From: Planctomycetota bacterium
Lineage (GTDB): Bacteria > Planctomycetota > Planctomycetia > Pirellulales > Pirellulaceae
Length of the DNA: 64,000 nucleotides
Assembly (NCBI GenBank): GCA_014238905.1
Contig: JABAAE010000003.1
Span: 372,001-436,000, forward strand
Direction: 5' to 3'
Shown here: positions 46,307 through 54,977 of the stretch, in pieces
How the letters are laid out: every line of letters starts with the position of its first letter
Position numbering within the stretch: position 1 is the first letter of the stretch
Position numbers and translations under genes: made by a program
Notes under the pieces: model-generated
The model's input: the letters and a program-made list of their open reading frames with translations, nothing else
Databases searched by the model: none
Told to the model about the DNA's origin: nothing

Positions 46307-47279
46307 AGCCTATTATCTCACTGTCTGAACGATTGCAGAGTCGCCCCAATGTAATTGTGTCAATCGTATTGAAAATCGCCTGCACGCTCCCATCCGCCAT
46401 GGCAAAATTGCAAATCTGTGGATGGTAACTACCAAACTGAAAAACCAACGGCGTATCCTGAAACTTGTTGCGAACGATAGGAACACCTGGTCCTCCGACG
46501 CGGGCAATCGCGGAAAACTCCAGCCCCGAATAAATGGGGCCATCTATCGGCGACACTTTGAATTTGTTTGGAGGAATGTGCGCTTCGCCGACGAGAAAGG
46601 TGTTGCTGGTACCGTCGGTCAGGCTTGCGAATTTGATTTTATCAATCCATCCAGTCGGTGCACCGTTTTTACAAATTGGGCGGACGCTTATCAAAGATCC
46701 TGTTCCATTTCCGGCATAGTAGAAGTCGGAACTCTCACCGATGGCCCCAGCAGAAACGTCTCCGTGGTTAGCTGCATAATCCCCAAGAGCTCCGCCTGGA
46801 ATACGAGCGGTCGTACCGCCACACCCACAAGGGGCCCGTTGTTCTACTACGGTTTCTTCGGATACCGCAGTTTCATGATTTCGGCGACTAGGACAGACGA
46901 ACATCGGTAATGATTGTTTGATCGAATCCATCGGAGCTGACTCAAAACTCTGAAAAATGTCGAAATCATCGTATAGGTTTGACTGTTCTAAATAAGGCAT
47001 TATGTGAACAAACCAAGACGGTTGATCCTTGGCGCAACTGTGTTCGACGGGTTCCCCAGGTCGTGTAGCGAAGCGGGCAGGAGGAAGAAACTTCCTGACA
47101 TCGTGATAAATGACCACCGACAGGGCCATTTGTTTCAAATTGTTCTGACAATTGATTCGATTGGCAGATTCTCTTGCCGACTGGACGGCAGGCAGTAATA
47201 AAGCAATTAAAACACCAATGATGGCGATAACCACCAAGAGCTCAACTAAAGTAAATGCTTGTCTTGACTTCATTTCCAA
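46290..47279 (-). CDS. DUF1559 pseudopilin-like protein
   Basis: 329 residues. The N terminus is a type II secretion/type IV pilin cleavage and methylation signal, [21 protein letters not shown], followed by SARESANRINCQNNLKQM and the DUF1559 fold ending FAMADGSVQAIFNTID. DUF1559 proteins are abundant and specific to planctomycetes and seem to be surface-assembled. Cys-rich CGCGG near residue 155 is notable. The gene is divergent from the small His/Cys gene at 47516, sharing a 236-base promoter region with it. The downstream lipoprotein overlaps its end. Confidence 0.92.
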   Translation of the reverse strand: MEMKSRQAFTLVELLVVIAIIGVLIALLLPAVQSARESANRINCQNNLKQMALSVVIYHDVRKFLPPARFATRPGEPVEHSCAKDQPSWFVHIMPYLEQSNLYDDFDIFQSFESAPMDSIKQSLPMFVCPSRRNHETAVSEETVVEQRAPCGCGGTTARIPGGALGDYAANHGDVSAGAIGESSDFYYAGNGTGSLISVRPICKNGAPTGWIDKIKFASLTDGTSNTFLVGEAHIPPNKFKVSPIDGPIYSGLEFSAIARVGGPGVPIVRNKFQDTPLVFQFGSYHPQICNFAMADGSVQAIFNTIDTITLGRLCNRSDSEIIGYDGFN

Positions 47280-47515
47280 CTCTAAGATAGAGTAATGGCG
47301 AAGCCGAGGATTTTGCTATGATGATAGGAAATTATTATTTTCTTTCCAATCGCGGCACGAAATTTTGCTGAAAAAGTTGAAAATATTTAAGATGTTGAGC
47401 CAATTATTAAGTTGATAAAGATTTGAACTTTTCGCCCTTGTCTTGCGTCTAGCCTAATAAGAAAAGTCAAATTTGCATCAGCCGAAAGTGAATCAGTTTC
47501 CTGCTTTTTAAAAAA

Positions 47516-47911
47516 ATGACGATCAAGCGAGCATTTTCTTCTGTTCTCCTTTTTGCATTTGCTGTCTTTTCAGCGGGTGGTTCGGGATTACATTATGCGC
47601 CGTTTTTTGGTCACCATCATTTTCATGAAACTGAAAGTCAGGAGGAAATTGTTCCGAGTTGTTGTGGACATGTTCACCACTCCGAACCAGACGACAGCGC
47701 TTCTAGATTAGCGTCAAATCACGATCAATCAGATAACTGTGATGGACACTGCTTAATCTGCGAATTTTTCTCTAGTATTACATTGGAATGCATTACGGAG
47801 AGTTCTTTCCGTTTGGACGTCACAGCGGTCCAAGCAATTACCGGTCAAGCAAAGTCGGTTGACATTGACTTGATACCGGTCTTCTATCAGCGTGGCCCGC
47901 CTCTAGCATAG
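47516..47911 (+). CDS. Small secreted His/Cys-rich protein, probably metal binding
   Basis: 131 residues. A signal peptide is followed by FGHHHFHETE, CCGHVHH and DGHCLICEFFS, and the chain ends RGPPLA. The pattern of His clusters, a Cys-x2-Cys and a terminal RGPP is shared with the gene at 49038, so the two are paralogs flanking the DUF1559 gene. It is reminiscent of DUF2946-type small proteins found near metal transporters, but I cannot confirm membership. Function is inferred to be zinc or copper binding outside the cytoplasm. Confidence 0.65.
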   Translation: MTIKRAFSSVLLFAFAVFSAGGSGLHYAPFFGHHHFHETESQEEIVPSCCGHVHHSEPDDSASRLASNHDQSDNCDGHCLICEFFSSITLECITESSFRLDVTAVQAITGQAKSVDIDLIPVFYQRGPPLA

Positions 47912-48074
47912 CCGATTCCCTGTTTTTCCAACGAATTGAATGGATACGAATGCGATCCGTCATTCCGTTGTTTGAAGCTGTAAGCGAGAAAACCTGAGTC
48001 TCGCGGTAGATCAAATGCTTTAGACCATGACAATCAATTCGCGCGAACGAATGCGCGCTGAAAGAAGATATCAA

Positions 48075-48986
48075 ATGACCAGAAAGAACAAAAGGCTCGC
48101 TTTCACCCTCGTAGAGTTATTGGTCGTAATCGCGATCATTGGGATCTTGATCGCGTTACTGCTCCCTGCCGTGCAAGCCGCTCGTGAAGCAGCAAGAAGA
48201 ACTCAATGCCATAATAATTTGAAACAAATCGGACTCGCGATTCATAATTACAACGATACGTTGAAAACACTTCCACCGGGTTGGCTTGCAGACGAACCGC
48301 TAGGGGAACCCGGCTGGGGATTACTGGCGTACAGCCTCCCTTTTATGGAGTATGGCAATATCCACGACCAAATCGAATTCAGTTTTGGCATTGGTGAAGA
48401 AATTAACGAGGACGTCAGGATGACTCAATTTCCAATTTTTAAATGCCCCTCCGACTTGCCGGACGACATTTTCGAATTGGGACATCTTCCAGGCTACGAC
48501 GATGATCATGATCACAACTCTGGCTTTGGATTATTGGACAATCATGATCATGATCATGATGATGAGCCCGTCTTGGTTTCCAAATGCAATTATTCAGGCG
48601 TTTTTGGTGATACCGAAATCGATGAAACGCCAGCGAGTGGTCGCGGATTGTTTTACTTTCGCAGCCGCCACCGCCTCGCAGACATCCATGATGGATTGAG
48701 CAATACTTTTTTAATGGGAGAAAGAAATATAGCATTGGGGCCTGTGACCTGGGTCGGGGTGCATCACGACGCCGACGCACCATTCGCGAGGCATATCGGA
48801 TCTTGCGACCATGTACCCAACTCGCCGGTAGGACATTTTGAAGATTTCCGAAGCTACCACCCTCTCGGAGCAAACTTTTTAATGGGTGACGGTAGCGTGC
48901 ACTTGATTCCGGAATACATTGACGCTGCGGTATACCAAGGTTTTTCGACCAGAAACAACGGAGAAACGGTAAATCTGCCCCAATAA
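48075..48986 (+). CDS. DUF1559 pseudopilin-like protein with a His/Asp-rich insert
   Basis: About 303 residues from ATG 48075, with AGAAGA upstream. ATG 48027 adds 16. The pilin-like N terminus ([21 protein letters not shown]) and DUF1559 fold ([31 protein letters not shown]) are standard. The unusual part is an insert at about residues 142-165 with DDDHDHN and DNHDHDHDD, which is not part of the family and looks like a metal-binding loop. With the pair of His/Cys proteins on either side it suggests a surface fibre or patch that collects metal. Same-strand neighbours are close, so cotranscription with 47516 and 49038 is likely. Confidence 0.88.
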   Translation: MTRKNKRLAFTLVELLVVIAIIGILIALLLPAVQAAREAARRTQCHNNLKQIGLAIHNYNDTLKTLPPGWLADEPLGEPGWGLLAYSLPFMEYGNIHDQIEFSFGIGEEINEDVRMTQFPIFKCPSDLPDDIFELGHLPGYDDDHDHNSGFGLLDNHDHDHDDEPVLVSKCNYSGVFGDTEIDETPASGRGLFYFRSRHRLADIHDGLSNTFLMGERNIALGPVTWVGVHHDADAPFARHIGSCDHVPNSPVGHFEDFRSYHPLGANFLMGDGSVHLIPEYIDAAVYQGFSTRNNGETVNLPQ

Positions 48987-49037
48987 GAATTTGGCAGTTG
49001 CCTTTTTTGCCTAGCGAAAAATCATGCGAGCGGACCA

Positions 49038-49436
49038 ATGAATTCAAAATTAATATCAGTTTGGATACTAACAACATACTTGGCAGTTCTGCTGAGTTGG
49101 GGCGATGCATTGCATCGTTTGCCATGCTTTGGACATCATCACTCAACGATTGAAAAAGCCAGTGTTGCCGATACCGATAATCTCTGTTGCGGTCATCATC
49201 ACCTGAGGTGCCATCAGAGCGAGAATCCAAAACCGCCAGCCGAATTTTGCGAATCCGCATCATCAGAAGATGGACCTTGCCTAATTTGCGAGTTCTTCGC
49301 GAAATACCATGCCAGCGTTGGTACATTCGAGCTGGCGAAAACTGCCGATCCCCATCGTGCGCAAGTCTACCCCGATCACCGGGCTGCCAATTCAGCGATC
49401 ATTCCGCCTGCCGCACGTGGGCCGCCGCTTTCTTAA
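49038..49436 (+). CDS. Small secreted His/Cys-rich protein, paralog of 47516-47911
   Basis: 132 residues with a signal peptide, FGHHH, CCGHHHLRCH, DGPCLICEFFAKYH and a terminal RGPPLS. The order of motifs matches the protein at 47516, while the sequence between them is divergent, so this is an old duplication. The Cys-x2-Cys and His clusters suit Zn(II) or Cu(I/II) binding. It begins 52 bases after the DUF1559 gene on the same strand. Confidence 0.65.
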   Translation: MNSKLISVWILTTYLAVLLSWGDALHRLPCFGHHHSTIEKASVADTDNLCCGHHHLRCHQSENPKPPAEFCESASSEDGPCLICEFFAKYHASVGTFELAKTADPHRAQVYPDHRAANSAIIPPAARGPPLS

Positions 49437-49610
49437 TGTCTCAATCTCTTCGAAGAGTTTGATACCTAAACACAAACTTCCATTAGTCCTTGATGCTCAG
49501 AGTTTCAATAAACCGTTGAAGCGAAGAGGTATCAGGCGTCGTTGAAGTTCTCTTAAGGTGGATTCCAAGTTATTGGCTTAGGCATCTCACATCATGATTA
49601 AGGTGCGCTA

Positions 49611-49626
49611 GTTTCGTCAACGAAAC
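49611..49626. promoter_or_regulatory. Palindrome upstream of the DUF58-permease operon
   Basis: Perfect 7-base arms GTTTCGT and ACGAAAC are separated by CA. It lies 98 bases before the DUF58 start, where an operator could be. No matching copy is seen in front of the other His-rich genes, so I cannot tie it to a named regulator. Confidence 0.5.
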
Positions 49627-49724
49627 AGCGACAAACCATATTCAATAGATCACTCATCGGGTTACCACAAAGTGACTGGTAAACGATTCCGGAGCGATCA
49701 ACCAGATAGATGGATAGGGACAAA

Positions 49725-51044
49725 ATGAAAACACTTGCAGAGATCTCTTTTGGAGCGAAATCTTTTCTGAATTCCCTTCTGAATCACAACATCTTGCCCA
49801 TCGCCGATCCTCTTCTGAGCTGGCTTAAACAGCCGGTAGGCTGGGTTGTTTGTGCGACGATTTCATCATTGATGATTGGTTTGTGCATTGGGCCACAAGG
49901 ATTCGTTCTCATGTGGTCATTTATCTCTCTTCTGGTCATCGGCTTTATTTGGCCGTGGGTTAGCATCCAGGCAATTAGCTCTGAATTGGTCTTCAAGGAG
50001 CGTAGAACGTCAGAGGGAAAGGAAACCCTCGCCATTCTCAAAATCAAGAATCGTTTTCCGGTGTTTATCCATGGGCTAACCGTGGAAGGCAGCTTTTTAC
50101 AGGAAATCATCGATGAAGAGGATCTCGTGGTCGCCGGGTTGGAAAGGGTACCCGGATGGAGCGTTTCGGAATTCAAGTGGAAATTGACGCCAAATAAACG
50201 GGGGCAATTGCCTGCTACGCCACCAAAATTGGTGACTGGATTCCCCTTTGGAATTATCAGGTGTTCAAAAGACTTGATCGTTCAAAACAAGGTAATCGTT
50301 TGGCCTGCCAGTCATTCGCTTCAAGGAAAACCTAAGTCATCCGCCTACAAGCTAGGGGCAAACGAAATCGCGGATTTGAAACCCGGAAAAAATGGAGAGA
50401 CAAATGGCGTTCGAGAGTTTCGACAAGGTGATTCATTCAGAGACGTGCATTGGGCCAAAACCGCTCAAAACAGTCGATTGGTGGTCAAAGAGTTTCAATC
50501 AACTTCCCATAATTCAGTTCATATCATCCTGGATTTGTCATATTCGAGTCACTCCGGTTCTGGTGGCCAAAGTAGTTTTGAGTGGGCAATTCGAACCACT
50601 GCGTCAATCTGCCAACAACTAGACAGCCATCGTTTTCTAATTCACTTAGAGTGTGTTGGATTGCCAAAATCTGCCTCTCGTTTTGCATCCAATGCAAAAG
50701 AGATATCAGATTTACTCGATTTCCTTGCCTTGCTGCCGGAATTCGGATTTTACCAATCCAAAGAAAAAATCATCTTTTCTCGATCTCAAAAACAATCCTA
50801 TTCACGCGCGGGTTTTACGTTTTTGGTATGCACCGATCGGTCATTTCTTCAACAGGGAATTTCACCAGAAGTCAAAAAAATTGAAATTGGATGTGATCTT
50901 TTTGACGCAGAGGCCAGCCCACCGGTTGGCCCTCGGAAAATCGACACCAAAGACAATCCCCAATCACTTTTCTTGAATTCGCCAACAACGGCAGCCTCAG
51001 ACCTTTACAAGGGGTGGAAATCCCAATTCAGCTATGAGACCTAA
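49725..51044 (+). CDS. DUF58 domain membrane protein
   Basis: About 439 residues from ATG 49725, which has AGGGA five bases upstream. ATG 49710 is the alternative. Two membrane helices lie near the N terminus (VGWVVCATISSLMIGLCIG, SFISLLVIGFIWPWV). The DUF58 core is VREFRQGDSFRDVHWAKTA with the following vWA-like fold (VHIILDLSYSSH holds an Asp-x-Ser-x-Ser variant of the MIDAS metal motif). DUF58 proteins act with MoxR ATPases and transglutaminase-like proteins. Here all three genes are present in the order DUF58, transglutaminase-like, MoxR, with overlapping ends (11 bases to the next gene). Confidence 0.88.
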   Translation: MKTLAEISFGAKSFLNSLLNHNILPIADPLLSWLKQPVGWVVCATISSLMIGLCIGPQGFVLMWSFISLLVIGFIWPWVSIQAISSELVFKERRTSEGKETLAILKIKNRFPVFIHGLTVEGSFLQEIIDEEDLVVAGLERVPGWSVSEFKWKLTPNKRGQLPATPPKLVTGFPFGIIRCSKDLIVQNKVIVWPASHSLQGKPKSSAYKLGANEIADLKPGKNGETNGVREFRQGDSFRDVHWAKTAQNSRLVVKEFQSTSHNSVHIILDLSYSSHSGSGGQSSFEWAIRTTASICQQLDSHRFLIHLECVGLPKSASRFASNAKEISDLLDFLALLPEFGFYQSKEKIIFSRSQKQSYSRAGFTFLVCTDRSFLQQGISPEVKKIEIGCDLFDAEASPPVGPRKIDTKDNPQSLFLNSPTTAASDLYKGWKSQFSYET

Positions 51045-53379
51045 ACCACCAATCCTTTTGAGCCGAATCCTTGGCAATCTCCCCCGCAGCACTCAGATTG
51101 CGATAGGCATTCTGGCATTTGCGGTGGTGCAATTGTTTCGCCCTCCTAACACACCGATGTTTTTATTGTCGTTGGAGTGCCTGTTCTACTTGGGAGCGCC
51201 GATTTTAATACTGGCGGCATTTCGCTCATCGCAAGGAACCTCGCATGAAATAAAACGTGGAAACCGCACCTTACGATTTCAGTTAATGGGAATCGCGTTC
51301 ACTTGCAGTCCGTTGGTTGTACAAATTGGACTCAGGGCAATGAATTTTGGCGATGCCTACGAAGTTGTCGCAATTATGGCTGTACTAAATCTCGCTTGGT
51401 ATTGCACCATTTTATCTAAAGTTGCCAATTGCCAGAATGTCGCCTTCTTTCTAAATAGTTCTGTAGTGCTCTTTGTCTGCTTCGCAACACAAGATTCGAT
51501 CGTCTATTCCGCTGCATTTGCCTATTCGTTGACAGCCCTGTGGTGGATGCTTGAAAACTACTGGAACCGCCTGCTACCTACGAAACTCGGTGCTGAAACA
51601 ACAGCTCTTCCCATTCGTGGTCTTGCATTTGTATGTTCGATTTTTATTTTGCTTTCGGTTGGCATTGTTGCCATCGCAGCCGGCCCGATTAGCAACGTTA
51701 TAGCACTGCCAAGTTTGATGCCGTCATCCGGTGGCGAGCAAGGATTTGATGACATGTACGCCCGCTCGGGAGTAGGCGATGGTGAAATGTTAACAACCGG
51801 CGACAATGCAAAATCAGTCGGTGCGGTCGATACGGATCAATTCATCGAAGGTCAACAACCTTCCATCTACGACGTTGTATCTGAAAAATTCGACGGCCCG
51901 ACAAAGATTCGCAAGAAGATGACTTCTGCACAGTCCCTATCTGAGATTGCAAAACACATTCACGAAGTCAAACAGGCCGAACAGTCAGGTCGAACTTTTC
52001 GGACCGTGAGAAACTCCCAAAAGACAATTACCAGAAAACTCGAAGACCGCATCTCCGACGCGCTTTTTTACGTTACGGGAAAAGTGCCAGTTCGATTCCG
52101 TGTAGATTGTTTCCATGAATTCGACGGATGGGATTGGACGAAATCCCAAAGCCAAATCAGTACCCACCACCGGCCCAAGATAAATATGGAGGTCCATAAT
52201 GGCAATTCCTGGTTTGTGCTTGACTTTCTACTCCCCAAATTTCTAAAGGGCGACTTACATCATCAAATCCAAATCCTTCGGCTGGATTCTGCTGCTTTAC
52301 CATCGACACCGTTTATCAAGGCCTGGCACATTGCCAAAGTAAACCAAAAAAATCTCTTTAAATGGGATCCTTCCAATTTAATTAGTATCCGAAGCGATAC
52401 GATTGCTTCTCAAACGGTGATCGACGTCATCAGTCACCGGGCCAACCTGTTCGATTTGCGAGCGATCCACCCGAGTTGCTTTCGCAAACATGAAGATCCC
52501 ATTCTGACGCAACTACCGATCAACGCCAATTCAACAAAAATCAGGAACCTAGCCGATTCCTTGACACAAGATGTAGAGCCGGGATGGCAGCAGGTCGAAG
52601 CCATTACCCGATACTTGAAAACTCATTTTGAACTTATTGAAGACGCGGCCCCGGATGATGAGTGTGACGATACTGTCGGCTGGTTTCTGAAAAATGGAGG
52701 CGGCCCTTCCTATCTGTTCGCAACGACCGCTGTTGAACTGCTAAGGTCGGCCGGCTATCAAACGAGACTGGCAACAGGTTTTGTGGTTAAAAAAAAGGAC
52801 TACGTGCGAAAGCTTGGTCGGTCGATCGTCACACATGAAAACTATCACGTTTGGCCAGAAATCTGTTTTGATGGTTGCCATTGGATTCCGGTGGAACCAA
52901 CTCCTGGCTTCGAGGAGCCTATTGGTTATCTGACTTTTTGGCAACGTGCCTTGATCCTGTACAAAACTCTCGTTGGGTGGGTGATTTCTCACCCCTTCCA
53001 GTCTGCCTGCGTACTCGTTTCGACATCGCTACTGTGCTACCTCCGCCGTTATTGGATAGCTTTTTTCATGTGGTGCCTATGGAAAGCATTTGCGTGGGGG
53101 TTACCAAGTACAAGACTACGTATGACTCGCCAGTTGATTGATGCAAGGCTTTGGTTGTTCGGCGTTCCCAGACCAACCTACATCGCAATCCGCGACTGGT
53201 TTGGGAAAATCGACAAAAACCTCGGGGACGAATTTTTTGACTGTTGGAATCGAATGCAGTTTTGTGAGTCAATCCGTGAAATCATCCCGCGTAAGCAGGT
53301 TGAAATAGCATGCCGCAACATCGTCTCGCAATTAAGCCTCGCAAAAATAAGAAAGTATGGGCAACAAAAAAATGATTGA
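51034..53379 (+). CDS. Transglutaminase-like membrane protein with Ser at the catalytic Cys position
   Basis: 781 residues. Residues about 15-230 hold several membrane helices, then a long outside region, then a transglutaminase-like core around 530-640, and one more membrane helix near 650-680 (GWVISHPFQSACVLVSTSLL). In active members the core starts G-x-C-x-x-F-A. Here it reads GGGPSYLFATTAVELLRSAG, with Ser559 where Cys would be. The His (ENYHVWPE) and EPTPGFE that follow are as expected. The protein may therefore be an inactive scaffold or a Ser-based variant. It overlaps DUF58 by 11 bases and MoxR by 23 bases, so it is certainly cotranscribed with both. Confidence 0.8.
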   Translation: MRPKPPILLSRILGNLPRSTQIAIGILAFAVVQLFRPPNTPMFLLSLECLFYLGAPILILAAFRSSQGTSHEIKRGNRTLRFQLMGIAFTCSPLVVQIGLRAMNFGDAYEVVAIMAVLNLAWYCTILSKVANCQNVAFFLNSSVVLFVCFATQDSIVYSAAFAYSLTALWWMLENYWNRLLPTKLGAETTALPIRGLAFVCSIFILLSVGIVAIAAGPISNVIALPSLMPSSGGEQGFDDMYARSGVGDGEMLTTGDNAKSVGAVDTDQFIEGQQPSIYDVVSEKFDGPTKIRKKMTSAQSLSEIAKHIHEVKQAEQSGRTFRTVRNSQKTITRKLEDRISDALFYVTGKVPVRFRVDCFHEFDGWDWTKSQSQISTHHRPKINMEVHNGNSWFVLDFLLPKFLKGDLHHQIQILRLDSAALPSTPFIKAWHIAKVNQKNLFKWDPSNLISIRSDTIASQTVIDVISHRANLFDLRAIHPSCFRKHEDPILTQLPINANSTKIRNLADSLTQDVEPGWQQVEAITRYLKTHFELIEDAAPDDECDDTVGWFLKNGGGPSYLFATTAVELLRSAGYQTRLATGFVVKKKDYVRKLGRSIVTHENYHVWPEICFDGCHWIPVEPTPGFEEPIGYLTFWQRALILYKTLVGWVISHPFQSACVLVSTSLLCYLRRYWIAFFMWCLWKAFAWGLPSTRLRMTRQLIDARLWLFGVPRPTYIAIRDWFGKIDKNLGDEFFDCWNRMQFCESIREIIPRKQVEIACRNIVSQLSLAKIRKYGQQKND

Positions 53380-54334
53380 TACGTCTTCGACAGCAGACAT
53401 TTCGACTGTTGGGCCAAAATTGAGTTCATTGCGGAAGCAGTTGAATGAAGTTCTGATCGGCAAAAGCGATGTCGTGGAAATGATCATCACCTGCCTGATC
53501 GCCAACGGGCACCTGCTTTTCGACGATTTACCGGGCCTCGGTAAAACCACTGTCGCCAAAGCATTAGCCCAATCGATGGGAGGCAGGTTCTCCAGAGTGC
53601 AATGTACTCCGGATTTGCTGCCGACGGATATTACTGGATTCAACATACTTGATCAGGAAACCCAAACTTTCGAATTCCAGAAAGGCCCCGTCTTTTCTGA
53701 TTTTTTACTGGCTGACGAGATCAATCGTGCTACGCCCAGAACCCAAAGTGCCTTATTTGAGGCAATGGCAGAACGGCAGGTTACCGTCGACAACCGGACG
53801 ATTCCGTTACCTGATTCTTTTATGGTAATCGCGACGCAAAACCCGGTTGAAAGCCACGGCGCGTATCCACTGCCGGAGGCTCAATTGGACCGGTTTGCGA
53901 TGAAGTTAAACATTGGGTACCCGCAAAGGTCGGACGAGATCATGATGCTCGGCAATTCAGTTGGCAATCAGACGGACACCTCGCCGGTTTACCCAGTTCT
54001 CGATTTAAAAGACCTTAAATCCATTCAAGCGGCCGTCGCAAACGTCGAAGTTTGTGAAGCGGTTAGGGGATATCTGGTTGATCTTGGTGCGGCAACTCGT
54101 CAACATCCCGAAGTCGAACTAGGACTAAGCCCTCGGGGATTGTTGCTCTGGCTTCGCGTCGCCCAAGCGTGGGCTTCGTTGGACAATCGAAGCTACGTCA
54201 TTCCAGAGGATGTTCAGGCTATGTTTTTTCCTGTTTTGCGGGTGCGAGTAGCAGGTCAACAACCCGCAACAGATGCCATTCTCCAAGAAATAATTGAATC
54301 CGTACCAGTCCCAAATGAAAGGATGCAAAAGTGA
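53357..54334 (+). CDS. MoxR-family AAA+ ATPase
   Basis: 325 residues. Walker A is in DLPGLGKTTVAKA, Walker B in FLLADEINRATPRTQSALFEAM and sensor 1 in FMVIATQNPVESHGAYPLPEAQLDRF, all in the MoxR style. The C-terminal lid (LSPRGLLLWLRVAQAWA) completes it. MoxR ATPases help fold or load metal cofactors into partner proteins, often together with DUF58/vWA proteins. It overlaps the genes on both sides (23 and 4 bases), placing it in the middle of the DUF58-to-permease operon. The substrate is unknown. Confidence 0.93.
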   Translation: MGNKKMIDTSSTADISTVGPKLSSLRKQLNEVLIGKSDVVEMIITCLIANGHLLFDDLPGLGKTTVAKALAQSMGGRFSRVQCTPDLLPTDITGFNILDQETQTFEFQKGPVFSDFLLADEINRATPRTQSALFEAMAERQVTVDNRTIPLPDSFMVIATQNPVESHGAYPLPEAQLDRFAMKLNIGYPQRSDEIMMLGNSVGNQTDTSPVYPVLDLKDLKSIQAAVANVEVCEAVRGYLVDLGAATRQHPEVELGLSPRGLLLWLRVAQAWASLDNRSYVIPEDVQAMFFPVLRVRVAGQQPATDAILQEIIESVPVPNERMQK

Positions 54335-54969
54335 AGATTCGAATGAGTTCCCCCTCGCGAAGTTACCGAATGGTACCTTCGTGCCTGTTCGTCGTCGTGC
54401 TCGAATTGTGTTTCGCCGGCTGCTCTCACGACACGGCCATCAACTTTTCTGAAAGACACGTACAAACATTAAGGAAGATGAAATTTCATCGTCCGGAAAA
54501 CGCCAAGTTGGCCACAATGCGGATGCGACAAATCCATAATGTGCTCAATTCTGAAACTGAAACCCCTGATCCGATTCAGTTTTCCATTGTGGAAGTCATA
54601 CATGGGGAGGGAGGGGATTCTCATTCGCATTTCTACCTAGAATCGAAATGGAATCCAGAATTTGATGATGATCATGGGGGCATGAAAACGACAGTGAAAA
54701 CACATCAACATCGTGTAGACATTTTCACCGAGTTGCTCGACATCGTCGCCTGGATGCCAAACATAGCGGCGGCTTCCAACCTGACGGAGGAAGAGTGGAA
54801 CGCCGTCATATCTGCTTGTAATTCCATCGAGAAAATAATCGGACAAAAACTAAACAAAGACATTTCCACAACTGAGAAACGAGCCGCCTTTAAGCTGTTC
54901 GCAAGCCAGATAGAACATCTTCTCTGTCAGCTGGAATCGATGTTCCCCCTAGCCAATGTAGATAAGTAG
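54331..54969 (+). CDS. Lipoprotein with His-rich segment
   Basis: 212 residues from GTG 54331, overlapping the MoxR stop by four bases (GTGA) and preceded by AAGGA at the right distance. ATG 54343 is possible. A lipobox CFAGC puts Cys31 at the membrane. Residues about 91-130 hold GEGGDSHSHF, DDDHGG and THQHR. The C-terminal half is helical (LTEEEWNAVISACNSIEKI), perhaps a four-helix bundle. No family is recognised. Its position before the permease and His segment suggest it hands metal to or from that transporter. Confidence 0.7.
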   Translation: MKIRMSSPSRSYRMVPSCLFVVVLELCFAGCSHDTAINFSERHVQTLRKMKFHRPENAKLATMRMRQIHNVLNSETETPDPIQFSIVEVIHGEGGDSHSHFYLESKWNPEFDDDHGGMKTTVKTHQHRVDIFTELLDIVAWMPNIAAASNLTEEEWNAVISACNSIEKIIGQKLNKDISTTEKRAAFKLFASQIEHLLCQLESMFPLANVDK

Positions 54970-54977
54970 GAATCCCG

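Noticed and set aside
53357..54334. The MoxR-DUF58-transglutaminase genes as a defence system
   Set aside because: MoxR modules occur in some defence loci, but the neighbours here are a permease and His-rich envelope proteins, with no nuclease or other effector.
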